This document shows, piece by piece, positions 47,198 through 58,682 of a DNA stretch of 64,000 nucleotides. Within the stretch, counting starts at the first letter, position 1, and each line of letters begins with the position of its first letter. Origin of the DNA: Macrobrachium rosenbergii (taxonomy: Eukaryota > Arthropoda > Malacostraca > Decapoda > Palaemonidae); the NCBI RefSeq assembly GCF_040412425.1, contig NC_089781.1, positions 51,426,227-51,490,226 on the forward strand, given 5' to 3'. The translations under genes and the position numbers were made by a program. The notes beneath the pieces are model-generated. The model searched no databases. It saw only the letters and a list, made by a program, of their open reading frames with translations, and was not told the DNA's origin.

Positions 47198-47648
47198 CAG
47201 GGTAAAGAAGAGCTCAGAAACCACGACCGATGTTTCATGAGGTGTTCTTAGACAACGCTCAGACCAGAATCCCCTTGACCATGACTTCAGATGTAGTTCG
47301 CCAACAACACTTGAATAAGAGTTTTTCATTCCAATGGAACATGTTATGCCCATCAGATAACAATGCAAATACTTTAAAAATATCTTTATTTCAAAGAGGG
47401 TATTTTTTAAAATCCCATAAATGAGATACTAATAAGACAAAATGAGTCATAAATAAGGAGACTTTCAACCTGACCCAGAACCTCTGTTTACGTCCTGGCA
47501 TATGATTGCAGACATCACAGACTAAGGATTTCGAGTCAGAGATGTCATTGTTTCCAGAAACCACTTGAAAACGTTCATATTTCGGAAACCTCGCTGTAGG
47601 ATTTTATACATATTTTTTTTCTTAATGTTGTTAATTAACCACAAAATA
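47196..47648. other. Flank of the BEL/Pao element, no gene seen
   Basis: No reading frame of note; ends at the 5' LTR of the BEL/Pao element. Confidence 0.5.
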
Positions 47649-47767
47649 TGTCGTGAAAGAATTCAGTGCACAGAATTTTTTCGCTTCAAACTTCCGCCGA
47701 TTCTACGGGGTTTCACAGAATTGCGGAAACTTGCTGGTCAAGGCACGTAGTAAACACGACTGTTATT

Positions 47768-49606
47768 ATTATTATTTTTTTTTAGCTGATAGGTAAGATG
47801 GTTGAAAGAAGAGTGAGGGCAGTTAGCTAGCTAACTATGGTAGGGAATAGTTCAGAAAGTGAAATATTAGTAAGAGTAATGTCAAGTGTGGTTTATCCAC
47901 AATTTTATTTAGGTAAGGGTACAATTTTTCTAATATTAACATAATACAATAATAATTTTACATTATAATAACATGGTGAATTGTACATATTGAATATTTT
48001 GAATTTTATTTCTTATTAGTATAATCTTATTTAAAACATAAAATAAAATAAAAAATAAGTTCCAATTTCCTCATTTCAACATTGATGTTAACTGTTATAA
48101 TGATTTTGCATGATGCCTACATAATAAATTCTAAACATTACTTTTTCACAAGGTATTTCTTAATAATATAATGGTTGAGGTTCATCACGGTGAATATATG
48201 AAGATACTCTTCTTCACCATCTGTGGTCTGTGTTGTTTGGGTGGTTTCTCTCTTCTGCTATGGATTCTTCTGTTAATTCACTGTTGTATTGATCTAGTTT
48301 GCTCCATATGTTGGTTGCCAGTCTGTATAATCTTTGATTAATTGGTTCTACTTTGTATTTTTTGTGTATTTGTTCTATATTCAGATCGTCATCTTCTTGA
48401 TTGTTTCTCACTGCGGACCTTAGTATCTTATTTTGGAATTTTTGTAATGCACTTATATTGGAAGTCGATGCTAAACACGTGGGTATTGGTGGATATTCCA
48501 TTATTGGTCTGATTAGACTTTTGTAGAAATGGATTTTGATATTTGTGTTCATATTCCTAAATCGTTTTAGCTTTGTATTTTGTGTTCTTGCTATTCTTAG
48601 CCTTTCTCTCACGTGTCTTGATATTCCTCTTTGTCCGAATTGCATTCCTAGTATTCTTGTGCTTTTAGTAAAATTCATCGGTTGTTGGTCTAACATTATT
48701 TGTGCAGGTTTGTAAGCAGAATCTGATACTAGTTGGAATTTAGATTTATTTGTCTTTATCTTCCACTTCTTTTCAAATTGATTTATTCTTTCAGTTTGGT
48801 TCATTGTTTTTTGTGCTACTTGTCTTTTCAAAGTTAGATCCCTTCTTCGGGTGCATTTTTATGGGTGTATAATTATTTGAGTTATATCATCTGCAAAGCA
48901 GACATCAGTACAGTACTCTGGTGGTGAAGTCATATCTGATGTATATAATATGAATAGTGTTGGACTGAGTACAGATCCTTGTGGGACTCCACTCAGTAAC
49001 GGGAATGGATTCCCTATGTAATTTTGTGACTTGATTGCTGCTGTTTGATCTTTGATGAAGTTGCATAGTATTTTCTCAAAAATGTCTGGAAGGTTGAGAT
49101 GTAATATTTTGTATTGAAGCCCTTGTATCCATACTTTGTCAAATGCCTTGGTTATATCTCTACATACTAGGTTACATAGGTACCTTCTTCTTTGTGATAG
49201 TGCAATACTCTCATATATTGTTGCTATTGCAATCTGGGTCCCTCTTCCTTTTCTAAATCCATATTGATTATTATTGTGTAGCTGATTACCTTCTAGGAAC
49301 AACACCAATCTGTTGTTAATTATTTTTTCAAATATTTTGCCAGGTATTTCTAGTAATGATATTGGTCTATAATTCTCTACCTGACTAGTATCTTTTCCTG
49401 GTTTGGGTATCAAAATCATTATTGCATTCTTGAATATAACTGGAAAATATCCCATTGAGAGAGCCCAGTTGTATATTTCTCTTAATTTTTCGAATGCAAT
49501 GTCTGGTAAATTTTGAATTATGATGTTGTTAATTCCACTCTTTCCTGGTGCTTTGTGTTTAAAATTTTTAATTATTATTTTGATTTCCCATAAACTTCCC
49601 TCCAAA
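47768..49606 (-). mobile_element. 5'-truncated jockey-type LINE nested in the BEL LTR
   Basis: It is flanked by a perfect 12-bp target duplication ACGACTGTTATT (47756-47767 and 49607-49618). Its 3' tail, read on the minus strand, is A-rich with TAA repeats (complement of 47768-47783). The 5' end starts inside the RT, so it is a typical truncated copy. It inserted after the BEL/Pao element, giving a clear relative age. Confidence 0.95.
48214..49605 (-). pseudogene. LINE reverse transcriptase with a single in-frame stop
   Basis: The minus-strand frame runs from 49605 to 48214 and is broken only by a TAA at 48859-48861. Motifs in order are FKHKAPGKSGINNIIIQNLP, LIPKPGKDTSQVENYRPISL, NNQYGFRKGRGT, DITKAFDKVW (catalytic Asp), LSGVPQGSVLSPTLFILY and CFADDITQII (FADD catalytic box). 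The thumb (KSTRILGMQFGQRGIS) and a C-terminal region (RPIMEYPPIPTCLAST) follow. No RNase H domain is seen before the stop at 48214. The RT is otherwise remarkably intact. Confidence 0.93.
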
Positions 49607-50265
49607 ACGACTGTTATTGCATATTTTGTTGAAATGCACGTACTGCCGCAGTATGCAACGTCATGTCTCGTCTTGTTGTTTGTTCGAGTGATTTGTTGTG
49701 AGTTTGGGGTCTTTAAGCCCGGGTAGCTAAAAGTAAATTATCCCAATTAGCAACCACCTGGACAGGCAGGTGAGACACTCGCACCATTATTTCGCTCTTG
49801 TCGTCCAGAGATCTCATTAGGAACAGACGTGAGTTTTTGGGCTCCCAAAGTTTGGTGCAAAGTCTGAAACTGTGATTGCTCCTACATACTTGTAGCTTGT
49901 AATGTGAATGATTGGATGAGAAAAATTGTTTGGGCATTGTGTGCTGCTGTGGCGTTGTGTTGATTGTAATTTAAATTTCAGTGATTTCTTGAGGCTGAAG
50001 GCAGACATGTCGCCCACGTGTTTCATGTTGCGGGCACGTGGATTGTGAGTTCATTGTTGCGCTTTTGTTGGAGGTTTTGTGTGTTTGTTGTGTGAGGGTG
50101 ATGGCTGGGTTTTATTTTTGTAAATAAATCGTAAAAATCCTGGTACATGTCTCATTTGTCCCTGCATGGGGGCTAAGCCACTGTCGTAGATCGTGGGTTG
50201 ATTGTGCAGTCTATCAGCACAGCGAAAATCAGTGACATCTGTCGAGGAAATTCACAACATTTTAG

Positions 50266-50283
50266 TGGTCCTTCGAACCGGAT
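50266..50283 (+). promoter_or_regulatory. BEL/Pao primer-binding site
   Basis: TGGTCCTTCGAACCGGAT starts 7 bases after the 5' LTR. The TGG start pairs with a tRNA CCA end. It would prime minus-strand DNA synthesis. Confidence 0.85.
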
Positions 50284-50714
50284 CAACCCAAGTGCTAGTC
50301 CCCATGGGAAGTTAGGCGAGTCATGGTATTTAGAGTTTTGCTGGTAGGGCACTCACAGTTGCCAGCCCATTTGCCCGAGAATGAGGGCGTAGAAACTGAA
50401 ATTTATCGTAGTCCCAGAGGCCTGATAGCTAGCCTAGAATTTAGCAAGCTTCCCTTCTGGAACAGGTGGTATAATTTAACTGTTGTGTAAACTGAATAAT
50501 GAGACTCATCCAAGGCGGGCGAGTACGCCAGAGTTAACTAGGAGGACTGGTGGCTGTGTATTGCTTTAACCATTTGGGTGAGAGTAACATAACATAACTT
50601 AGGCTGGCGTCATTTCCTTCTCACCCCTTTGAATTGTTTGCCAAGCACACTCCTTCTTTCACCTACAGATTAAGTTAACGTAAATAAATAGTCACCCTCC
50701 CACATATTCACAAA

Positions 50715-51860
50715 ATGGCAGCCAGCAACGAAGCCCAAATGGAAGCCATCTTGGGCCTCCTAGATGACAATCTAGTATGTGGTCAAGGGATACTCCTCGA
50801 GTCACATCATGTCACTGTGTATCAGAACTTGTTGAACAGAATTCAAGCTGACGAACAGTAGTTGAGAACTTTGTATATATCTAACCCGAGCAAATTAGAA
50901 ACATTAAAGCATAATCAAGTGCTGCAGTCATTCAGTCGAGCAGCGGGAGTTGAATTGAGACTTACACCCACAAACCAACCCACAACCCAATTGCTTAAAT
51001 TGAAGGAATTGCCTCTGCCCACGTTCAAGGGAGAGAAGAGCGAGTTCTGTAACTTCCAAGAATTGTTTTGACATACATGTCCATAAACGCACGGACATTG
51101 ATGACGTGGTGAAGTTCATGTATCTGTTAGCATCTCTGGATGGCTAGCCACTTAGAGTGGTACAATCTCTAAGTGTAATGGCAGGAAATTACGAAGTAGC
51201 GAGCGAGTTGCTGAAAAAATATTATGGGAATGACCATCAGACCTTGGTAATCTTGCATCGGCGGTTAGCTGATCTTTTTGTGCCGAAATGTAATTGTAAG
51301 GAATTAAAAGCCTTCTGTATTGAGTTAACCATATTAAATTAAACCAAGGAATGCTATTGAGCCTAATTTGTCAAAAATTGTCTTAGGGGCAAGTTTATCA
51401 GGAAGTTGTTGCGTATTTGCCAAAGTGTGATTTTGATCTATATGAATTGTTCACTGCACTTGATTTCCTTATTCGTAGCATGGAAGACTATGCATTTCAG
51501 AGGGGGGAAAGTCTAGATAACGAAAGTCAGGATCCCGTGTTAGGCTCAAACGCTTCATGTAACAAAGTATGTCCGTTTTGTAATGGAAGTCATTCACCCT
51601 TTAGTTGTACCAAGTATCCTAATGCCACCGTGAAGAAACGACAACTAGTCATATCGCACCATTGTTTTAATTGTTTCGCTAAAGGCCATAGCAGTAAGAC
51701 ATGTAGCAGTAAAGTAAATTATAAATTGTGTAATGCCAGACACCACGGTCTCGTTTGTGAAGGTCAAAGTAGTGATACGAGACACGGCACGAGTTCATCC
51801 AACCAACCTACCACCAGACAGTTGCCACCTCATGTATTGTCACAACCAGTACCTAATTAA
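50715..51860 (+). pseudogene. BEL/Pao Gag
   Basis: The ATG at 50715 starts MAASNEAQMEAILGLLDDNL and stops after 48 codons. Further segments are LKELPLPTFKGEKSEFCNFQ (about 51000-51060, the conserved start of the Pao capsid region) and LLKKYYGNDHQTLVILHRRL (about 51210). Two zinc knuckles follow at about 51570-51710 (CPFCNGSHSPFSC and CFNCFAKGHSSKTC), plus CNARHHGLVC. At least three frame breaks. Confidence 0.85.
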
Positions 51861-51939
51861 GGGCAAGAATGCTTGGGGAACAACGCTAACGTAGATTGGA
51901 GACACCCAGTAAAATAAAAATTGAGAAACCGTGTGTAAA

Positions 51940-52700
51940 TGCCAAAACTGTAAAGAATCAGCCTTCAGCCTAGTTGTCAGTAACCTTGTTGCCTACTGCT
52001 ACGGCAACTTTGTACTCGAAAGAGGTACCTCACACACTGCGCATGTTTTTAGATACTGGCAGTCAACGCAGCTTTATTTGCAGTTGGCTGGCACGCAAAT
52101 TAAAGTTACCTGTCATCAAGCTCGTGGCACTGAACATTGCACCATTTGGGTCTCAGGTAGTAAAGGGAGAGTTTGATGCAGTTGCATGTAGTATCCATCT
52201 GGGAAAGAGAGTGGTCCGCACAAAGTTAGTAGTGCACGATAACATGAACACTCCAATCCACAACATCGGACTCATCAATGTAAAGAATCATTTGCAAAAC
52301 AAGGGATGGGAAATGGCTGATGTCAAAATTAAAGGGGATGTGTTGAAGAATGTAAACTTGTTAATTGGGGCAGATTATTTGAATTACTTTGTAATTGGTA
52401 TGGATAAAATTGATGGGGTGAGTGTTTTTGTCACACATGATGGGATCATGCCTTATGGGAGGGTACCTAGGTGGGCTTTGCTGGGAGTTAACGTAGCTAA
52501 AGTTTGTACCTTGAGGATATGTAGAATCGTAGAATCTGAACTTGATATAGACGTCTGGTGGAGGTTGGACACGATAGGAATCACGCCACATGAACAGTTT
52601 ATGATCTCAGAACATGCTGCTGTTGACAAAGTTACCGAAAGTATACAGAAAGCCGAGCAAGGTTACCAAGTTAGTAAAAACCGAGCAAGGTTACCAAGTT
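51940..52700 (+). pseudogene. BEL/Pao aspartic protease
   Basis: LPTATATLYSKEVPHTLRMF is followed by LDTGSQRSFICSWLARKL, the DTGS active site. VNLLIGADYLNYFVIG (about 52350-52400) is the conserved second block of the Pao protease. The frame 51974-52702 is open throughout. Confidence 0.88.
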
Positions 52701-53670
52701 AGTCTACCTTTCCGTGGGTCAGACAGACTGAGTAACAGCTATAACATAGCCCTTGCCCACTTGCATTCGTTAGAGCAACATTTCACAAAAGATGAGAGTT
52801 ACTGTAGGGATTATGAAAAAGTCCTTCAGATTTACTTAGAAGCTGGCTTCATAGAGGAAGTCCAGAGCACAAAGGTAGAGAGCTATTATCCCCCCAATTT
52901 TGGAGTTAAAAAGGAAAGTCTTACAACACCTCTCCGCATAGTTTTCAGCACCTCCTACAAGGCTAAGGGTGAACTTTTGCTTAATGATTGTTTGTATTCA
53001 GGGCCAAACAGGGTCGAGCTATTGTACTATTTGTTGATTCATTTCAGAAAGAAGCCGTACGCTCTCACCTCAGATATCTCCAAAGCTTTCCACCAAGTAA
53101 TTTTAGACCCTCGAGATGTAAAATACGCACGTTTTTTGTAGAAATAGTAAATGAGCAGATTGTAACATATGAATTTAAAGTAGTTGTTTTTGGGGTCACA
53201 ACGAGTCCTTAGCTACTGCATGAGGTACTTAAAACCCATTTAGAAGAGAGGGGTAGAGAAGAATTAATTAGATTCTTTGATGTAGACAATTTTTTCGGTA
53301 CCTATACAACCTTGGCGATGGAGAAGAACTATGTCGAAGTAAAAACCTTGCTAGGTGAAGCTAACATGCCACTGACTGGGTGGGCAAGTAACACTGCAGA
53401 ATTTGATAGAAGGATTGGAGGGAATGAGCCAGAACAGATATCCATTCTAGGGATGCGTTGGGACAGAAGGGAAGATTTGTTAAGTCTAAAACTTTGCAGG
53501 GGATTAGAGTTGGGAGGGAGGCAGGAGCTCACGAAACGTCGGGTACTGCCCTTCCTAGTGTCTAATTTTGATTCTCTGGGGTTGGTTTGTAAAGGGCAAG
53601 ATGTTTTTGCAAGATTTGTGGGAAGAGAAAGTAGGTTGGGATGGTGTATTGAGTAAAAGGAACCAAGAGA
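52614..53670 (+). pseudogene. BEL/Pao reverse transcriptase
   Basis: YQVSLPFRGSDRLSNSYNIA, then YYPPNFGVKKESLTTPLRIV, LLNDCLYSGPN and ALTSDISKAFHQVILDP (catalytic Asp) follow in order. A stop near 53140 interrupts the frame. The catalytic box region (53270-53300) reads RFFDVDNFFGT, a VDN variant known in BEL/Pao RTs, with Asp where Tyr is expected. ANMPLTGWASNTAEFD follows near 53360. Confidence 0.88.
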
Positions 53671-54066
53671 AAGCTAAGAAGATATTAGAACAGTTCAGAT
53701 CTATTCATGATCTAAAGTTTAAGCGGGGAGTCAAAGTGGGGAATTGTGAGCTGCGTTTACTGATGCCTCTAGCAAAGCGTATGGAGCTGTAACATACATA
53801 TGAAGGGAAGAAGGGGAAAGTAACATCTTGACGTCTAAAATGAGGGTGACTCCTAGGAAGCAGGCTAAATTAACAATTCCCAAACTAGAATTGCTAGCCT
53901 TAACTTTGGGGTTCAGGTTAGGCAAGCATTTAAGCAAACTATTAGACATTCAGAATGTACCTGTGTGGGCAGACAGCAAAGTTGCCATGGCCTGGGTAGA
54001 CAGCATAGAGGGAAATAAGAATACATTAATTTCGAATATGGTTGGGGAGATTAACTCTATTTAGCA
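53671..54066 (+). pseudogene. BEL/Pao RNase H
   Basis: Traces GNCELRL (about 53740), then RVTPRKQAKLTIPKLELLAL and VPVWADSKVAMAWVDS (53840-54005) correspond to the RNase H region. A frameshift lies near 53790. Confidence 0.82.
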
Positions 54067-55696
54067 GGAGTGTGGATTTCGTCTCCAGTATGTCTCCACC
54101 AACTGCAACCCGGTGGTCATCTTGACCCGGGGGGGAGCCCTGAGGAATTGGAATGGAGTCGCCTTTGGAAGGAAGGCCCTGACTATCTACGCCAGCCTGG
54201 AGAACTAGTCCCACCTGTAAGCAAGGCTGCTGTAACTGACCTAAGCAACATCTCCATAACTGCCGCCCTTAGAGAATTGCGTGGAGAAGGAAGCCTGTCC
54301 GAACCTGCCGAACTCTGGAACCTAGAGGGAGGTAGGGTAGATTTCATGTATATGATGAGAGTAATGCAATACGTATTAAAGTTCATGCATAGTGGCACTG
54401 ATCCATTTTTAAAATTAGTTTACCTTGAGCAAAGGCACCATTTCCCAGCCATGTGTGATCACTTGGAAAATGGTGTGTGTGTGCCTAAACGCATAGATAA
54501 TTTCATTTGTCAGTTGAATTTAACTTTGAGAGAAGGTATCATTCATTCCAGTAATCGATTGTTGAACAATGAGTCGTGTAAAAGCCAGCTGGTGTTATTG
54601 CCCCATAAAAGAAGACTAGCTGTGCTTTATCTAGAACACCTTCACGTAACACACATGCACTGTGGTGTAAATATACTAATGACCCTTTACCGGCAGGAAT
54701 GTTGGACGCCAAGTTTGAGATCATTGGCCAAGGGCGTAGTACGAAGGTGCAGAGCTTGTAATATTGCCTTCAAGCCTCTTCTACGACGACCGTCGCCTCC
54801 TCCACTCCCACCCGACCGTGTTCGACTACTTCGCCCATTTGAGAAAGTGGGAGTTGACAACACAGGCCCTTTGAAGGTTACAGGAGTGTAGGACACCTCC
54901 TCATCATCACCTGTCTGGCCAGCCGTGCAGTATAAATTGACTACTGCAGCTGGCTGGATGCAGACACCTTTGTACTCTTACTTCGAAGATTTGCTGCAAC
55001 CCATGGCGCTCCATCAAAGATATACGGCGACAATGCCATGGTGTTCAGAGCAGCCAGCATGTTCCTGCATGAGGTATATGAGGAGGACGTCACTCAACAA
55101 TTCCTGCGTGAGCCCAGGATTCGATGCACGTTTCAGACCCCGCGATCTCCTTGGAAGGGGGGTTTCTTTGAGAGGATGGTGGGAGTAGGCAAGAGGACCT
55201 TGCCACGATGTTGCTACGTGCCATCTTCTCAGAGGAGCAGCTGAGGACCCTCATCAAGGAAGCCGAGGCGGTGATTAATAACAGACTGCTGATGTATGCT
55301 GGTGACACCAGGGAAAACGAGGTTCTGATACCTTCCCATCTCATCCGGGGAGACATGATTCACCTGTTGTCCCCCGTAGTGCCTCACGAAGAAATGTATG
55401 CCACATTAACCACCCGACAGCTTCGTCACAAATACTGCCATCTAACAGAGACTCTGGAGAGGGTCAAGACCCTCTGGAGGGATGGGTATTTGAAGTCTCT
55501 TCAAGAGAGACATGATTGCAAAGAAGGAATGCCAACTCTGCTGCACGTCGCAGTCATTGTGCTGGTGAAGGCCGACAACAGCAAGAGAAGTCAGTGGCCC
55601 CTGGGACAAATAGTGGAGATTTATCCTGATGAAAAAGGGGTGATACGTTCTGTGAAAGTTCTTTTTGAAGGAGGAGAGCACTTGAGGTCAATCTAA
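54067..55696 (+). pseudogene. BEL/Pao integrase
   Basis: The N-terminal zinc-binding region is HVTHMHCGVNILMTLYRQEC with RRCRACNIAFKPLLRRP (54640-54790). The core begins FEKVGVDNTGPL (54840, first catalytic Asp). Shifted frames give YGDNAMVFRAASMFLHE (second Asp, about 55020) and TPRSPWKGGFFERMVGVG (Glu, about 55140). The last part (55208-55696) has AEAVINNRLLMY, ENEVLIPSHLIRG and SQWPLGQIVEIYPDEKGVIR. Frameshifts near 54890, 55000 and 55210. Confidence 0.9.
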
Positions 55697-55990
55697 CACC
55701 TCGTGCCTCTCGAGCTGAGTGAGCACGAGGCCTATGAAGAAGAAGGTACTGGAATGCAGGTAAGAGAGCAGAGTGATGATAGTGATAATGGCAGTGAGAT
55801 AGGTAATATCACGCACCAGACTGATAGACTTGAGATTGATGATCGAGAGGTAGCTTGTGATAGGGATGAAGGTGATGATAGGCAGGATCAGAATGAAGTG
55901 TTGGAACAGACTGCGTCGAGGCCGAGAAGAAGAGCTGCTACTGAGCAGAGAGTGAGAATGTCTGAGTGGATTCGAGATGGAACTGTGTAA
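55697..55990 (+). pseudogene. BEL/Pao integrase C-terminal acidic/basic tail
   Basis: It continues the integrase frame after one stop (TAA near 55694) with LVPLELSEHEAYEEEGTG, a long acidic stretch, then RPRRRAATEQRVRMSEWIRD and a stop at 55990. The acidic-then-basic tail with a terminal RPRR motif is common at the end of BEL/Pao polyproteins. Confidence 0.8.
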
Positions 55991-56414
55991 TAGTTGGCAT
56001 CATAGCCAGAGGCGAACTGTAAAGTGTGGTAGTCAGGAAGGGATTTGAAGGCATAGTGTCGTAGGTGGGTGTCCTTCAGTATGCGACAGGAGCGGTTGCT
56101 AGGGGCATCCACAGTAGTGAAGGAAGTGTGATTATTTGATTGTATCTCAACATCACCCAGAGGAACGAGAATGAAGTGTGCGAAGCCGCACAAACCACGA
56201 CCTGTTTGGTGCTAGTCAGAGCAGTAAATCCCTTAATTGTATGACAGACGACAAAATACAAAGGTAGAGTGGTAAACAATTAATGTTTTGCATTTGATAG
56301 CTGTGCGTCTTGCCACTGCATGAGGTGCATTAGGCCATTGAGATACTATACTCATTTGAACTTGCATGTATTACATCACTGATTACTACTGATGTAGCCA
56401 TTTATACCGAGGCC

Positions 56415-56560
56415 TTGCCTTTGATATGTCTTATGTTTATTACTGATGCTTTTGATATGTCTTATGCTTATTTTTGATGCTTTTGATATGTCTTATGCTT
56501 ATTATTGATGCCTTTGATACGTCTTATGCTTATTACTGATGCTTTTTGATGCCTCATGCT
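56415..56560. repeat. 31-bp tandem repeat, about 4.5 copies
   Basis: GATATGTCTTATGCTTATTA plus CTGATGCTTTT recurs at 56423, 56454, 56485 and 56516 in the untranslated 3' part of the BEL/Pao element. Confidence 0.92.
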
Positions 56561-56973
56561 TATTTATTGATGTCGACAATGCCTTGATGAGAGCATTGCC
56601 TTGTGTTGATTGCATTGTAGCAAAATTACATGTTCTATTGTTTATTACTTGGATTGCTTGCTTAGATGAGTGAATTGATTCCTGTTCCATTGATATACAT
56701 TGCTAGTGACACCCATTGTGTTCATAATTGCTATTGCTATGCACAGTGTATTGTAACGCACGTGTCTGCTATTGAATTTTTCCTTGATCATATATGTTGA
56801 ATTTTATTTGAGTGATCACTCTGCATGTCATTGTACTGTAGTCGAGAGCTGACCTCGTCTAGTAGCGCTGCAGACGAGTTCAGCCCATGACTAATTCTGG
56901 CGGATGGTCCGATTAGAGTTTGCTTGACTAGTACATTCCACCACAATCTTCCTCCCTTTTTGGGGGTATAGAA

Positions 56974-57729
56974 TGTCACGAAAGAATTCATTGCACAGGA
57001 TTTTTTCGCTTCAAACTCCTGCTGATTCTATAGGGTTTCACAGAATGGCGGGAACTTTCTGGTCAAGGCACGTAGTAAACACGACTGTGATTGCATATTT
57101 TGTTGAAATGCATGTACTGCCGCAGTATGCAACGTCATGTTTCGTCTTGTTTGTTCGAGTGATTTGTTGTGAGTTTGGGGTCTTTAAGCCCCGGTAGCTA
57201 AAAGTAAATTATCCCAATTAGCAACCACCTGGACAGGGAGGTGAGACTCTTGCGCCATTATTTCTCTCTTGTCGTCCATAGATCCCATTAGGAACAGACG
57301 TGAGTTTTTGGGCTCCCAAAGTTTTGTGTAAATCTGAAACTGTGATTGCTCCTACATACTTGTAGCTTGTAATGTGAATGATTGGATGAGAAAAACTGTT
57401 TGGGCATTGTGTGCTGCGGTGGTGTTGTGTTGATTGTAATTTAAATTTCAGTGATTTCTTGAGGCTGAAGGCAGACGTGTGGCCCACATGTTTCGTGTTG
57501 CGGGCACGTGGATTGTGAGTTCGTTGTTGCGCTTTTGTTGGAGGTTTTATGTGTTCGTTGTGTGAGGGTGATGGTTGGGTTTTATTTTTGCAAATAAATT
57601 GTAAAAAAACTGGTACGTGTCTCGTTTGTCCTTGCATCGGGGCTAAGTCACTATCGTAGATCGTGGGTTGATCGTGCAGTCTATCAGCACAGCGAAAATC
57701 AGTGACGTCTGTCGAGGAAATTCTTGACA
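56974..57729 (+). repeat. BEL/Pao 3' LTR
   Basis: 756 bp from TGTCACG to TTCTTGACA, TG...CA ends, preceded by a G-rich GGGGGTATAGAA that could be the polypurine tract. Confidence 0.94.
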
Positions 57730-58682
57730 AAATGAGAGAAAGGATTAAGCTGTAAGCCCACTATTATCACCGTATGTTAAATGCTAATTTTTTTAGACGT
57801 GTAATTTAGGAATAATTATGTTCTGTATTATTTAGAGATGAAAATGAAAAAAAATGTCAAGGAGTAAATAATTTAGTGTACATAATGTCTCATGTATGCT
57901 TAAGTTGGAGCAAGGAGGCTTTGTCATTTCTTGGTCCATTTTGAAATGGGTGAAATCGTAGTAGTGAGGGGTCGGGGGAGTAGCCTATGTACTGTAGGTA
58001 TATCTTCAGCTGCAGCTCCTGATTTCTTGGACTTTTTCGTTCATATCCTTGTGGTAGGCTGTCTTGAGATTGACCTTTTATTCACAACCAAATCTCTAGT
58101 TCTGACTCATCCTTCTTCTTCAACTTTTGGAGTCGAATTATGTAGGTGTTATTTCTCTTCCCCTTTTCACTACAATCTTTGGACTTCATTTTCTAAAGAC
58201 ACAGGTGTTCTTAATAATATAGTTCAATAAAATCAGTCCAAAATTCTGTACTACTTGAGGGCAGTATGTTATATATGGCCGATAACCTTCAAGATGCGTT
58301 CGGTTCAAGCTTTGCTGACATACTGAAGAGTATCGCTAAATAAACCCCTGGTTCTGTCAGGTCACCTGCGGGTAAAATCGTCCGATCACCTGGCCCCGCC
58401 CACTTTTGGCATTGGCCCGTACACACTGGCGATAACCATGATCATTGCAATTATCGTTGTGTGTATGGGGGCCCTAAAGCATATGGAACCTCCTAACGTC
58501 GTTGTCAATTCATTATGTGTTACACACATCGCCCTCTTGATATGTTCAGAACAATATGTTCCACTTATTTGGTATTGCCACATATTATTATTTTATAATT
58601 ATTGTTGTAATGGGTTAATCATTGCTATTTTATTTCCTTCACGCTCAGTGACTTCTTTATCATTTTCTTGTGAACTATCTTG
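57730..58682. other. No recognisable gene
   Basis: Short hydrophobic frames at 57931-58230 and 58438-58686 have no known motif; no splice-bounded exon was recognised. Confidence 0.45.

Larger units (their letters stand above)
47649..50259 (+). repeat. BEL/Pao 5' LTR, interrupted by a LINE
   Basis: 47649-47767 and 49607-50259 together align with 56974-57729. The break falls after ACGACTGTTATT, which is repeated on both sides of the LINE. Confidence 0.94.
47649..57729 (+). mobile_element. BEL/Pao LTR retrotransposon, full length, with nested LINE
   Basis: The LTRs are 47649-50259 (760 bp once the 1,851-bp LINE insertion is subtracted) and 56974-57729 (756 bp). Both begin TGTC.TGAAAGAATTCA or a close variant. 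The internal region opens with TGGTCCTTCGAACCGGAT at 50266, a primer-binding site I recognise from BEL/Pao elements. The 5-mers outside the LTRs are AAATA and AAATG, one mismatch. Coding order gag, protease, RT, RNase H, integrase on the plus strand, all with stops or frameshifts. Confidence 0.95.

Noticed and set aside
50715..50861. Independent small gene at the BEL gag start
   Set aside because: Position after the primer-binding site and continuation into Gag traces make it the broken Gag N-terminus.
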